This document shows positions 8,612 to 17,360 of a DNA stretch of 64,000 nucleotides, in pieces. The notes under the pieces are model-generated. The model saw only the letters and a list, made by a program, of their open reading frames with translations, was not told the origin of the DNA and ran no database searches. Source of the DNA: Flavobacteriia bacterium (GTDB lineage: Bacteria; Bacteroidota; Bacteroidia; Flavobacteriales_D; Crocinitomicaceae); NCBI GenBank assembly GCA_947464135.1, contig CANHVK010000002.1, positions 40,136 through 104,135 on the forward strand, read 5' to 3'. Each line of letters opens with the position of its first letter. Within the stretch, counting starts at the first letter, position 1. A program made the translations under genes and the position numbers.

Positions 8612-8643
8612 TTGACTAATTTTGTCAATACTTAATTTGTCAA
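8612..8643 (+). promoter_or_regulatory. Promoter/operator of the HTH-Fic gene
   Basis: The -7-like TAATTTTG (8617-8624) lies inside an inverted repeat TTGAC-N7-GTCAA (8612-8628). A second copy of TTTGTCAA follows at 8636-8643 (first copy 8621-8628), 2 bases before the ATG. This arrangement suggests autorepression by the HTH domain of the encoded protein. Confidence 0.45.
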
Positions 8644-8645
8644 CA

Positions 8646-9689
8646 ATGAAAACGAAACTCAAACTATACAGAGAAATAAAAGAATTAAAGACAAAAGATT
8701 TAGCTCAATTAACTAGTATAGATCAAGCATTGATAAGTAAATTTGAAAGTGGAAATAGAATCCCAACGAAGGCCCAGATAGTTAAATTATCGGAAGTACT
8801 AGAGATTCCACTTCACGAAATACTCCCACTTTGGATAAAGGAAAAAGTGTTAGCTGAAGTTCGAGAAGAGCCTTATGCATTAGAAGGATTAATGTTAGCG
8901 CAAGAAGCAGTTGTTCCATATGGTAAAAAACAGTTTTATTCTGAAAGTTTATTAAAAAAATTAAACATAATTGACCAACTTCAAAAAGAACTAAACGCAC
9001 TTCGAAATTATGATAGCTACAGAATAACACAAGCACTAGAATTAGAATATACTTTTGAAAGTAATCGAATTGAAGGGAATACGTTGACACTTCGAGAAAC
9101 AGATTTAATTGTTAACGAAGGGTTGACAGTTTCAGGTAAAAGTATGCGAGAACACTTAGAAGCAGTAAACCACCAAGAAGCTATTGAGTATATCAAACAA
9201 TTGGTTCAAAAAAAAATAAATATAAATGAACGAGAAGTTCTGTCTATTCATAACCTTATTCTACGTGGAATACAACCTGAATATGCAGGTAGATATCGTG
9301 ATATACAAGTGATGATTAAAGGGAGTGAGTACATGCCTCCACAACCCTATTTAGTTAAGGATGAAATGAATCAATATTTTGATTGGTATGAAAAAAATAA
9401 AATCCATTTACACCCTGTCATCCTTGCCGCAGAAATGCATGAAAAATTAGTAACTATACATCCCTTTATTGATGGAAATGGAAGAACTTCAAGATTGATT
9501 ATGAATTTAATTTTATTATCAAAAGGATATGTAATTGCAAATATAAAAGGAGATTATGAAAAAAGGATGGCCTATTACAATGCATTAGAAGAAATACAAA
9601 CAAACCATTCAAAAGATGCATTTCATCACTTTATTGCAGATGTAGAAATAGAATGCCTAAATAGATATTTGACCATTTTAGGAGCCTAA
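8646..9689 (+). CDS. Fic family protein with N-terminal HTH (class II Fic)
   Basis: A 347-residue protein. Residues about 5-60 are an XRE-type helix-turn-helix (LAQLTSIDQALISKFESGNR), followed by a Fic N-terminal region and the Fic core. The inhibitory motif S139-NRI-E143-G144 precedes the core, which is the class II order, and the catalytic HPFIDGNGRTSR is at 272-283. Fic enzymes usually transfer AMP to a Ser, Thr or Tyr of a target protein; here all catalytic residues are present and autoinhibition is expected. The ATG at 8646 is preferred over the TTG at 8622, which lies in the promoter. The gene stands alone and overlaps the convergent permease gene by 4 bases. The target is unknown. Confidence 0.88.
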   Translation: MKTKLKLYREIKELKTKDLAQLTSIDQALISKFESGNRIPTKAQIVKLSEVLEIPLHEILPLWIKEKVLAEVREEPYALEGLMLAQEAVVPYGKKQFYSESLLKKLNIIDQLQKELNALRNYDSYRITQALELEYTFESNRIEGNTLTLRETDLIVNEGLTVSGKSMREHLEAVNHQEAIEYIKQLVQKKININEREVLSIHNLILRGIQPEYAGRYRDIQVMIKGSEYMPPQPYLVKDEMNQYFDWYEKNKIHLHPVILAAEMHEKLVTIHPFIDGNGRTSRLIMNLILLSKGYVIANIKGDYEKRMAYYNALEEIQTNHSKDAFHHFIADVEIECLNRYLTILGA

Positions 9690-11377
9690 TTAAATTTGAT
9701 TGATTTCGAAGGCTGTATTTTAGTTATTAAATACGAAGGCAGTAACATTGCTAACAAACAAACAATTAAAGTGACTAAATTTAAACCAATAATAACTCCT
9801 GCATTTAATTCAATTGGAACAGCATTCAAATAATAAACCTTAGGATCAAGAGTTAATGGTTTTAAATATTCTTGTATTAAACAAAAACTAATTCCAATTA
9901 AATTACCCCAAAACATCCCTTTTAAAATCAAATAAGATGCTTGGTATAAAAATACTTTACGAATCTGCCAGTCATTAGCACCCATGGCTTTCATCATCCC
10001 AATAAATGACGTTTTAACTAAGATCATTACCAACAGAGCTGACCCCATATTGATAATACCAATCAATAACATAAGTGATAAAATGATATACACATTAAGA
10101 TCTAAGAAACCTAACCATACAAAAATATCAGCTTGATTATCTTTGATACTAGAAACTTTTAAATCAAGCATATTCTTACCTAATAAGACTTTATTTTTGA
10201 TATAATTAACATCTTTTTCTAAACGATCCCAATCATAAACCAAACATTCAAATGCACCAACATAATTCCGATAACTCCCTTTTCCATCTTTTCTGTAAAA
10301 GGAAACTAATTTGTCCGCTACTTGTATTTGAAAATTATATCCATCATTATCAAGATATTTTCGATTAACTGTACCATCTACAAGATCAACACCCGAAATA
10401 GGTTTCAATGCTTTTCTAACCTTTATTTCAATCGAAGCAGTATCTGGTATCGTAGTTTTTTCACCTTTACCATCAATAAACATCCAATAATCTGAAACAA
10501 TCACTTGGAAAGTAGTGTCTTTATTTGGGAAATAAGTAAATCCGGCGAAGTGATCATACCCATTCCCCCAGTTATATCTGTAATTACCATTTCCTCCAAC
10601 AGTCTCAGCTTTAATAACTAAATATCCATTTTGTAAACTATCAGCAACTGTAATTGAAGTTTGTATACCCCAATCATTTAATTGTTGAAGATGTCTTAAA
10701 TCTGAAATTATTAATTGCTTATCTAATTCTTCATAACCTGTTTCGTAAATTCCGACAATTTTGAAATTCTTTCTAATAGGCTTGTGTTTTACAAAAAAAG
10801 TAGTTACTTCTTGTCCTAATTTATAATTTAAATTACGCGCTATCTGAGATGATATTAATATCTCATCAGAAGTGTTCAATGAATTAAAATTAGGAACTCT
10901 ACCTTGAATAAGATTAGACTTAAAAAATGTCCAATCGTAGGTTTTATCAACCCCTTTAACCAATACGCCTTCTATTTCTTGTTGAAAATCTTGTTTATTA
11001 TCACTATTTTTGGATTGTAAAAGTGCGGGTTTATAAGCAACAGGTTGGATTTTCTTAATGTGTTTATCCTTAGATAATAAAGGATAGAAAGATTGGTTTA
11101 TTAATATGGGTTCACTCTCGAAAATTGAATTTTCGCCCGATTTAGTAATCACCGCATGAGCTCCAAAACCAATAACTTTATCTCTAACCTCGGATTGAAA
11201 TCCTCGCACAACAGCTAACGTAATGATGTTTACAATCATTGCCAAAGCTATGCTTATAATTGAGATACGAACTATAGGTTGCGAAACCTTTTTGCCTTTA
11301 GTTTCGTATTTTAAGAGATTGCGTGCTATGAAATGTTCAAAATTCAATATGGTGTTTTTTTCAATGCGAAAGTACAT
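9686..11377 (-). CDS. LolC/E-type (FtsX-like) ABC transporter permease with inserted domain
   Basis: A 563-residue inner-membrane permease. It has one N-terminal membrane helix (around 37-60), a long periplasmic part, and three C-terminal helices with the conserved MILVKTSFIGMMKAMGA, as in lipoprotein-release permeases. LolC/E proteins are usually about 400 residues. Here about 130 extra residues sit at roughly 255-400, beginning NYRYNWGNGYDHFAGF and reaching DTTFQVIVSD, which looks like an Ig/PKD-type beta domain. No ATPase gene is adjacent. The start at 11377 makes it overlap the divergent NamZ-like start by 14 bases; a TTG at 11347 just before NFEHFIAR is an alternative. Confidence 0.8.
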   Translation of the reverse strand: MYFRIEKNTILNFEHFIARNLLKYETKGKKVSQPIVRISIISIALAMIVNIITLAVVRGFQSEVRDKVIGFGAHAVITKSGENSIFESEPILINQSFYPLLSKDKHIKKIQPVAYKPALLQSKNSDNKQDFQQEIEGVLVKGVDKTYDWTFFKSNLIQGRVPNFNSLNTSDEILISSQIARNLNYKLGQEVTTFFVKHKPIRKNFKIVGIYETGYEELDKQLIISDLRHLQQLNDWGIQTSITVADSLQNGYLVIKAETVGGNGNYRYNWGNGYDHFAGFTYFPNKDTTFQVIVSDYWMFIDGKGEKTTIPDTASIEIKVRKALKPISGVDLVDGTVNRKYLDNDGYNFQIQVADKLVSFYRKDGKGSYRNYVGAFECLVYDWDRLEKDVNYIKNKVLLGKNMLDLKVSSIKDNQADIFVWLGFLDLNVYIILSLMLLIGIINMGSALLVMILVKTSFIGMMKAMGANDWQIRKVFLYQASYLILKGMFWGNLIGISFCLIQEYLKPLTLDPKVYYLNAVPIELNAGVIIGLNLVTLIVCLLAMLLPSYLITKIQPSKSIKFN

Positions 11378-12605
11378 AAACCTTTCGTTGGTTAAAAATA
11401 TTTACATCATTTTGAGTTTATTGTTTGTAACGTTTTTTTCCATTTCTGTGGAAGCAAATGAAGTAGTACCAAGAGATAGCAATACTTTTCGTTTTTGGGG
11501 AAGAAAAAAACCGTTGCTTTTAGGTATTGCTCGTATGGACTTATACTACGATTCTTTAGTTGGAAAAAGAGTTGCGATTGTAAGTAATCAAACATCAACT
11601 ATTGGAAATACTCACTTAGTAGATACCTTGCTTAGTCTTGGAATTAAAATACAAAAAGTTTTTTCTCCAGAGCATGGATTTAGAGGGAATGCGGATAATG
11701 GAGAAAAAGTTCATAATGAACATGATGTAAAAACTGGTTTAGATGTAATATCCCTTTACGGACACAATAGAAAACCTACTCGTGAGCAATTAGCTGATGT
11801 TGATGTAATTCTTTTTGATATACAGGATGTTGGAGTTCGTTTTTATACATATATTTCAACCCTACATTATGTAATGGAAGCATGTGCTGAATTTAAAGTC
11901 CCACTAATTGTTTTAGACCGACCTAACCCAAATGCACATTACATAGATGGTCCTGTTCGCGATGACCAACATAAATCTTTTATTGGAATGCATCCTGTAC
12001 CAATCGTGTACGGGATGACTATCGGAGAATATGCAAAAATGATTAATCAAGAATCTTGGCTAGGAGATAGCTTATCTTGTAATTTATACGTTGTACCGTG
12101 TAAAAATTATTCGCATGCAACTAAATACGTATTACCTATTCCACCAAGTCCAAATTTACGTTCAGAATTTGCAATTTCATTGTACCCTAGCTTGTGTTTA
12201 TTTGAAGGAACAACAGTAAGTGTAGGAAGAGGAACGGATACTCCATTCGAGGTTTTTGGTCATCCAATGTTTCCTACTTCTGATTTTCAATTTACTCCAA
12301 CATCTGGTTTTGGTTCTAAACGACCTGTAAATGAAAATAAAGTTTGTAATGGATATGATTTAAAATGTTTAGGGATTATTGAAATCAATAAATTAAATAT
12401 TGATTGGATTATTCAAGCTAAAACACTTTTAGGTGATAGTATTATTTTTATTGATCAACCTAGCTTTTTTGATCGACTTGCTGGAACTTCAAGTTTAAGA
12501 CAACAAATTTTAAATAATACTCCTGAAGAAGAAATAAGAAAATCTTGGGAAATAGATTTAGATAGATTTAAAGCTATTCGAAAAAAATACCTTATTTACG
12601 ATTGA
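11364..12605 (+). CDS. DUF1343 family, NamZ-like exo-beta-N-acetylmuramidase
   Basis: A 413-residue exported protein with a signal peptide of about 35 residues (ILSLLFVTFFSISVEA). The family signatures are VAIVSNQTST, FSPEHGFRGNADNGE, DIQDVGVRFYTYISTLHYVMEA and LDRPNPN. Bacterial DUF1343/YbbC proteins include NamZ, which removes terminal MurNAc from peptidoglycan fragments, so a role in cell-wall turnover is likely. The open frame begins 141 bases upstream, but those codons lie opposite the permease gene. I chose ATG 11364; a TTG at 11390 would avoid the divergent overlap. It converges on the SGNH esterase gene with a 14-base overlap. Confidence 0.85.
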   Translation: MRKYINLSLVKNIYIILSLLFVTFFSISVEANEVVPRDSNTFRFWGRKKPLLLGIARMDLYYDSLVGKRVAIVSNQTSTIGNTHLVDTLLSLGIKIQKVFSPEHGFRGNADNGEKVHNEHDVKTGLDVISLYGHNRKPTREQLADVDVILFDIQDVGVRFYTYISTLHYVMEACAEFKVPLIVLDRPNPNAHYIDGPVRDDQHKSFIGMHPVPIVYGMTIGEYAKMINQESWLGDSLSCNLYVVPCKNYSHATKYVLPIPPSPNLRSEFAISLYPSLCLFEGTTVSVGRGTDTPFEVFGHPMFPTSDFQFTPTSGFGSKRPVNENKVCNGYDLKCLGIIEINKLNIDWIIQAKTLLGDSIIFIDQPSFFDRLAGTSSLRQQILNNTPEEEIRKSWEIDLDRFKAIRKKYLIYD

Positions 12606-13776
12606 TTTTTTTGGCTTTGTTGAACGCTTGCATAAACAACTGACCCTGAAGCTTATATCCTCTTGGGTTAAAATGTAAGCTATCACTATTTACATATAAA
12701 CGTTTACACCATGCTTCCATCGAATTATCACCACCCATAACCCTATTTAGGTCCCATAAAATCAATGAATTATCTTTTTGAACTTGATTTCTAATTATGG
12801 TATTAATTTCTGTAATACGTTGTGGTCTTCTATTTTGATACTTAGTATCTGGAGCTGTTGTAAATAACAAGGTTGTTTTTGGAACCGTTTTATGTATTTC
12901 ATTAACAAAACTTGTTAATTGTCTTGAAATTCTTGGGACATTTAGAGAATCTATATAAGAATCATTTGTACCCAATGAAATTATCAATAAATCAGGTTTG
13001 ATGACAGATAATTGTTCTTGAAATAAGACCGTATTATTGATAAACTGATCCAATGTGGATCCTGCTACTCCGAATTTATGATACGTTATCCCTTTCGCTT
13101 CATTGGAATTAATACGCAATGCATAAATAATAGGTTTTGATGTATTATCAAATTTGACAACGATATCATCACTCGGTTTATCAAAAGTCAAGGTAGTTAT
13201 TGCGGTATTAGGACTAACTTTTTGTGTGTTAATTTTAGCATTTTCACAGCTCAAAGAAAATGAATCATTGTTTATGTAGTGTAAGAACTCTATTTTAACA
13301 AAAGAATCATCCTTTATTCGTTTTTTAAAATGCAATTCACCTAAAGAATCTTCCAAATAAAAAGCCAATCCAGTAGCTCCTAATGGTATGGATGTCTTTC
13401 CCTGTTTAATACTCGCTCTTTTCCAATTACCTTTTACTTCCAGAGGAAAAACCTTCATGCTTTGTGGGTTAAATAATTGATAAGGGAATTCCCAACCAAC
13501 TTGACCTTTTCCATATTCTTCTGAAAGTTGCTTCTTAATTTCCCCTGAAAACTGACCTATTTCAATATGAGAATCCCCTATATGCATCACGGTAAAGGAA
13601 TTTCTTTTATTTTCTTTTAATAAATCTAATTGATAATAAACATCTTGTAAGGCATAAGAATGCATTAAGGTATCTATTTCATTTTTTTCAGGTATAAATG
13701 TTTCATCTGTGACTTGAGGAGAACAAGCAACCGTGAAAAATGGAATTAATAAAATAAAATATAAACTAAATTTCAT
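12592..13776 (-). CDS. SGNH/GDSL-family lipoprotein esterase
   Basis: A 394-residue lipoprotein (signal ending FFTVAC, Cys 18). SGNH motifs are visible: block I HIGDSHIEIG with the nucleophile Ser, block II Gly in FGVAGSTLD, block III ISLGTNDSYID with Asn, and block V DSLHFNPRGY with Asp and His. An insert of about 130 residues between blocks I and II (around 100-230) looks like a beta domain. Members of this type include peptidoglycan and polysaccharide O-acetylesterases. The neighbouring convergent NamZ-like gene fits cell-wall processing, but the substrate is not proven. Confidence 0.82.
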   Translation of the reverse strand: MKFSLYFILLIPFFTVACSPQVTDETFIPEKNEIDTLMHSYALQDVYYQLDLLKENKRNSFTVMHIGDSHIEIGQFSGEIKKQLSEEYGKGQVGWEFPYQLFNPQSMKVFPLEVKGNWKRASIKQGKTSIPLGATGLAFYLEDSLGELHFKKRIKDDSFVKIEFLHYINNDSFSLSCENAKINTQKVSPNTAITTLTFDKPSDDIVVKFDNTSKPIIYALRINSNEAKGITYHKFGVAGSTLDQFINNTVLFQEQLSVIKPDLLIISLGTNDSYIDSLNVPRISRQLTSFVNEIHKTVPKTTLLFTTAPDTKYQNRRPQRITEINTIIRNQVQKDNSLILWDLNRVMGGDNSMEAWCKRLYVNSDSLHFNPRGYKLQGQLFMQAFNKAKKINRK

Positions 13777-13876
13777 CTAAATAAAGAATAAGCACTATTT
13801 TGAACTCGAAAATACAAATTCTATTTAGTAACTTCACATCGATATTTTACAGAATAAACAATAAATCTTCAGATTC

Positions 13877-14812
13877 TTGAAAATTTACACCAACATTGAT
13901 GATTTTCAATTTATCAAAAACCCTGTTTTAACCATCGGTACTTTTGATGGTGTTCATGTAGGACATCAAAAAATAATTAAAAAGATGCAAGAAATTGCAT
14001 CTAAAACGAATGGTGAAACAGTAATTTTCACCTTTTTTCCTCACCCGAGAATGGTTGTAAATCCAACCAATCACGGAATAAAATTAATTCAATCACAAAA
14101 AGAAAAACTTGAAAAACTGGCTTCACTTGGTGTTGACCACGTCATTATTTTTCCATTTACTAAAGCGTTTTCAGAAATTACAGCTTCAGCATTTGTTTCG
14201 AATTTATTAGTTGAAAAATTAAAAATTCACACAATTATCGTTGGATATGATCATCAATTTGGTAAAAATAGGGAAGGAAATCTCAGTTACCTTGAGGATA
14301 AAGGCAAAGAATTTGGATTTAAAGTAATTGAAATAAAAGCACACGAAATTAATGATGTAAATGTAAGTTCTTCAAAAATCAGGCAAGCATTAACCGAAGG
14401 CAATATTGAAATAGCAAATCATTACCTTAATAGTTCATTTGAGATTTGGGGAAAAGTTATTCACGGCAATAAACTAGGTAGAACTATTGGTTTCCCAACA
14501 GCAAATATTGGAGTTGATGACGCTCTTAAAATTGTACCTCGTCGTGGGGTTTACGCTGTAAGTATTAAAATAGAAGATGGGATATCTTTTAAAGGGATGA
14601 TGAATATAGGAATAAGACCAACTGTTAATCAAGAGGTAAAAGAAACTATTGAAATAAATATTTTTGATTTTGAAGAAGATATTTATGATAAATCTGTCCG
14701 GATTTGTTTACACAAACGAATTAGAGATGAACAAAAATTCGACGGCTTAGACTCACTCATTAATCAATTGAAATCTGATGAAAAAACTGTTCGCGCTTAT
14801 TTTAATTTATAG
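13877..14812 (+). CDS. ribF: Bifunctional riboflavin kinase / FAD synthetase
   Basis: A 311-residue cytosolic enzyme that makes FMN and FAD from riboflavin. The N-terminal nucleotidyltransferase half has TIGTFDGVHVGHQKII and VGYDHQFGKNREG with a SSSKIR motif. The C-terminal flavokinase half has GRTIGFPTANI and GVYAV...GMMNIGIRPT. The start codon is TTG at 13877: the encoded MKIYTNIDDF is the expected family start, and no ATG lies in a suitable place before the motif region. The 3' end overlaps the following LRR gene by 35 bases. Confidence 0.95.
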   Translation: MKIYTNIDDFQFIKNPVLTIGTFDGVHVGHQKIIKKMQEIASKTNGETVIFTFFPHPRMVVNPTNHGIKLIQSQKEKLEKLASLGVDHVIIFPFTKAFSEITASAFVSNLLVEKLKIHTIIVGYDHQFGKNREGNLSYLEDKGKEFGFKVIEIKAHEINDVNVSSSKIRQALTEGNIEIANHYLNSSFEIWGKVIHGNKLGRTIGFPTANIGVDDALKIVPRRGVYAVSIKIEDGISFKGMMNIGIRPTVNQEVKETIEINIFDFEEDIYDKSVRICLHKRIRDEQKFDGLDSLINQLKSDEKTVRAYFNL

Positions 14813-15359
14813 TCCTCTAGTATTAATCGCTCAAAAAGCGGATTCCATTCGATATTATTCATTAGAAGAAGCGTATAATGTTCATCCAGACAGTGTATTT
14901 GCGATTCGTTTGACGAAAAAAAAATTAACTGCAGTTCCTAAGGAAATTCAATCCTATAAAAATCTTAGACACTTAGACTTAAGTAAAAATAAACTCACCA
15001 TTTTACCTGAATTTGTTGGTACATTAAAAAATTTAATTGACTTAGACCTAGGCAAAAATAAATTTACTTCCTTTCCAACTGAAATTTGTAAGCTAATAAA
15101 TCTCCAAAAATTGGTTTTAAACCAAAATCAATTCACCCATATATCTGAGTGTATTGAAAATCTCGAAAAATTAACCTATTTTGATGTTTGGGACACCCCA
15201 TTGGAAACGTTTCCAAAAGCGTTTATTGAAATGAAAAATCTTAAATTTATAGATATGCGTGGTGTTCTTTATGGCCCAACTTATCAGCAGAAATGGATTC
15301 ACAACCTTCACTGGGTAAAAATTGAATTCGATGCACCTTGTGATTGTATGGAAAAATAA
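14778..15359 (+). CDS. Exported leucine-rich-repeat protein
   Basis: A 193-residue protein with a signal peptide (MKKLFALILIYSPLVLIAQ) and about five leucine-rich repeats (LRHLDLSKNKLTILPEFVGT, LIDLDLGKNKFTSFPTEICK and so on) at residues 60-160. Such short LRR proteins usually bind other proteins; no enzyme motif is seen, and the C-terminus has a CDC motif. The ATG lies inside ribF in another frame with a 35-base overlap, so translation is probably coupled to ribF. The overlap makes this start the only good one, since the signal peptide begins there. Confidence 0.8.
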   Translation: MKKLFALILIYSPLVLIAQKADSIRYYSLEEAYNVHPDSVFAIRLTKKKLTAVPKEIQSYKNLRHLDLSKNKLTILPEFVGTLKNLIDLDLGKNKFTSFPTEICKLINLQKLVLNQNQFTHISECIENLEKLTYFDVWDTPLETFPKAFIEMKNLKFIDMRGVLYGPTYQQKWIHNLHWVKIEFDAPCDCMEK

Positions 15360-15397
15360 ATTTCAATAAATTCTTAATGATGCTATTGAATAAAAAA

Positions 15398-16390
15398 CTA
15401 AAGTAAAGTAAAATCTTCTGAATGCTCTTGAATATAATTCAGTGTATCCATAATCTCACTTAAATTGAAAGATGTGACAAGCTTCATTCTATATTCTTTA
15501 ATGTGAGCAATTCCTTTAAAATAATTAGAATAATGTCGCTTCATTTCTGCAATTCCAAGTGATTCTCCCTTCCAACGAACACTCATTTCTAAGTGTTGTT
15601 TTGCTGCCTCAACACGATCGAAAACAGTTGGCGGTGAAAGCATCTCTCCTGTTTTCATATAATGTTTTACCTCATTAAAAATCCAGGGATAACCAATACT
15701 TGCTCTTCCAATCATTATTCCATCAACACCAAATTTGTTTCGATATTCTAATGCTTTTTGTGGACTATCGATATCCCCATTTCCAAAAATTGGAATTTTC
15801 ATGCGCGGATTATTCTTGACTTCACCAATCAATGTCCAATCTGCATCTCCTTTGTATAACTGTTGACGTGTTCGTCCATGAATCGAAAGAGCTTCTATAC
15901 CAACATCCTGTAGACGTTCAGCTGTAGAAACAACAAATTTTGTTTTATCATCCCAACCTAATCGGGTTTTTACGGTAACAGGTAAGTTTGTTATTTTAAC
16001 AATTTCATCCGTCATCTTTACCATCTTAGGAATGTCCTGCAACATACCAGCACCTGCTCCCTTACACGTTACCTTTTTTACTGGACAACCAAAATTGATA
16101 TCAATAATATCAGGATTCGTTTTTTCGATGATTTCTGCTGAGCGTTTCATACTTTCGATATCGTAACCAAAAATCTGAATCCCAACAGGTCTTTCGTACT
16201 CGTAAATGTCTAACTTTTTGACACTTTTTGCTGCATCACGAATTAATCCTTCTGATGAAATAAATTCCGTATACATCAAATCAGCACCATGCTTTTTACA
16301 CAGAGCTCTGAAAGGAGGATCACTTACATCTTCCATTGGAGCTAATAACAATGGGAATTCACCCAATTCGATATTCCGAATCTTAACCAT
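15398..16390 (-). CDS. dusB: tRNA dihydrouridine synthase (DusB type)
   Basis: A 330-residue FMN enzyme that reduces uridine to dihydrouridine in tRNA. Motifs are LLAPMEDVSDPPFR (13-26), INFGCPVKKVTCKGAGAGML with the active-site Cys, VKTRLGWD, IHGRTRQQLYKG and NGDIDSP with GIMIGRASIG for FMN. A -7-like TATTTTTG (16395-16402, minus strand) lies only 4 bases before the ATG, so the mRNA could be nearly leaderless. It lies 18 bases downstream of the CDF transporter gene on the same strand. Confidence 0.93.
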   Translation of the reverse strand: MVKIRNIELGEFPLLLAPMEDVSDPPFRALCKKHGADLMYTEFISSEGLIRDAAKSVKKLDIYEYERPVGIQIFGYDIESMKRSAEIIEKTNPDIIDINFGCPVKKVTCKGAGAGMLQDIPKMVKMTDEIVKITNLPVTVKTRLGWDDKTKFVVSTAERLQDVGIEALSIHGRTRQQLYKGDADWTLIGEVKNNPRMKIPIFGNGDIDSPQKALEYRNKFGVDGIMIGRASIGYPWIFNEVKHYMKTGEMLSPPTVFDRVEAAKQHLEMSVRWKGESLGIAEMKRHYSNYFKGIAHIKEYRMKLVTSFNLSEIMDTLNYIQEHSEDFTLL

Positions 16391-16408
16391 AATGCAAAAA
16401 TAAGGATT

Positions 16409-17290
16409 TTACTCAGATGGTTCAATGTGAATAAGCACATGGCCAAGCGAACGAATTTGACTTCGTAATTTATCTTTCAACTGATGAGAAATCGTATGAC
16501 CTTCCCTAACAGAAATAGTACCATCTACCCTTGCATGCAAATCAACATGGTATTTCATACCTGCTTTTCTTATAAAACACTTTTCAGTATTTATTATTCC
16601 TTCCACCGTTTGTGCTACAGCTCGTATTTCATCAATTAATTCATGATGTGTATGTTCATCCATGATCTCACCCAATGCAGGACGAAAGATTAAAAAACTA
16701 TTATACAGAATAAATCCCGATGCAAATAATGCCGCCCAATCATCCGCCGACTCATACCCTTTTCCTGCAAATAAAGCAATTGAAATACCAATAAAAGCAG
16801 AAACAGAAGTAATAGCATCACTTCTATGGTGCCAAGCATCTGCTTTCAAAGAAGAACTATTTGTCTCCTTACTTTTTTTTAGAACGATGCGATATGAAAT
16901 CTCTTTCCAAATGATAATTACTCCCAAAAAAATTAAAGTCCAGGGTTTAGGTAAATCATGTGGTTCATTTATATTATGAATACTCTCATAAGCAATAAAC
17001 CCGGCAGCTGAAATTAAAAATCCAACCACTAAAAATGTGATTAAGGGCTCTGCTCTTCCATGGCCATAAGGATGATTTTCATCAGCTGGTCGATTTGCAT
17101 ATTTAATTCCGAACAAAACCAAGAACGAAGCAAAAATATCAGTGGTTGATTCTATTGCATCCGCAATTAAGGCATATGAATTTCCAAAAATACCTGCTAA
17201 CCCCTTTAATAACGCCAACAATGTATTACCTACGATGCTAAAATAGGTAGCTTTAATTGCTGTTTGCTCGTTTGTGATATCGGTAGACAT
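16409..17290 (-). CDS. Cation diffusion facilitator (CDF) metal transporter
   Basis: A 293-residue inner-membrane exporter of divalent metals driven by protons. It has about six membrane helices, the ENHPYGHGRAE loop and a C-terminal cytosolic domain with His residues. The transport site comprises E47-xxx-D51 in helix 2 (ADAIESTTDIFAS) and H154-xxx-D158 in helix 5 (DAWHHRSDAITS). E. coli YiiP has Asp in place of E47, so the metal (Zn, Fe, Mn or Co) cannot be told. A -7 element TACTTTTG is at 17296-17303 on the minus strand. dusB follows after 18 bases. Confidence 0.92.
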   Translation of the reverse strand: MSTDITNEQTAIKATYFSIVGNTLLALLKGLAGIFGNSYALIADAIESTTDIFASFLVLFGIKYANRPADENHPYGHGRAEPLITFLVVGFLISAAGFIAYESIHNINEPHDLPKPWTLIFLGVIIIWKEISYRIVLKKSKETNSSSLKADAWHHRSDAITSVSAFIGISIALFAGKGYESADDWAALFASGFILYNSFLIFRPALGEIMDEHTHHELIDEIRAVAQTVEGIINTEKCFIRKAGMKYHVDLHARVDGTISVREGHTISHQLKDKLRSQIRSLGHVLIHIEPSE

Positions 17291-17295
17291 ATAAA

Positions 17296-17303
17296 CAAAA
17301 GTA
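17296..17303 (-). promoter_or_regulatory. Candidate -7 element of the CDF transporter gene
   Basis: TACTTTTG on the minus strand, 5 bases before the start codon. The spacing implies a very short leader. No clear TTG lies at -33. Confidence 0.35.
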
Positions 17304-17360
17304 GTATATGTTGAATTATAAAAACTTAATTTTTAAAAAATAGGGGAATTTTCTTTGTAT

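Noticed and set aside
11223-11363. Extended N-terminus of the NamZ-like protein
   Set aside because: These codons are opposite the permease gene and precede a good signal peptide starting at 11364; they are not family-like.
13777-13876. FMN riboswitch before ribF
   Set aside because: The 100-base gap is AT-rich without the conserved RFN-element sequences; ribF simply starts with TTG.
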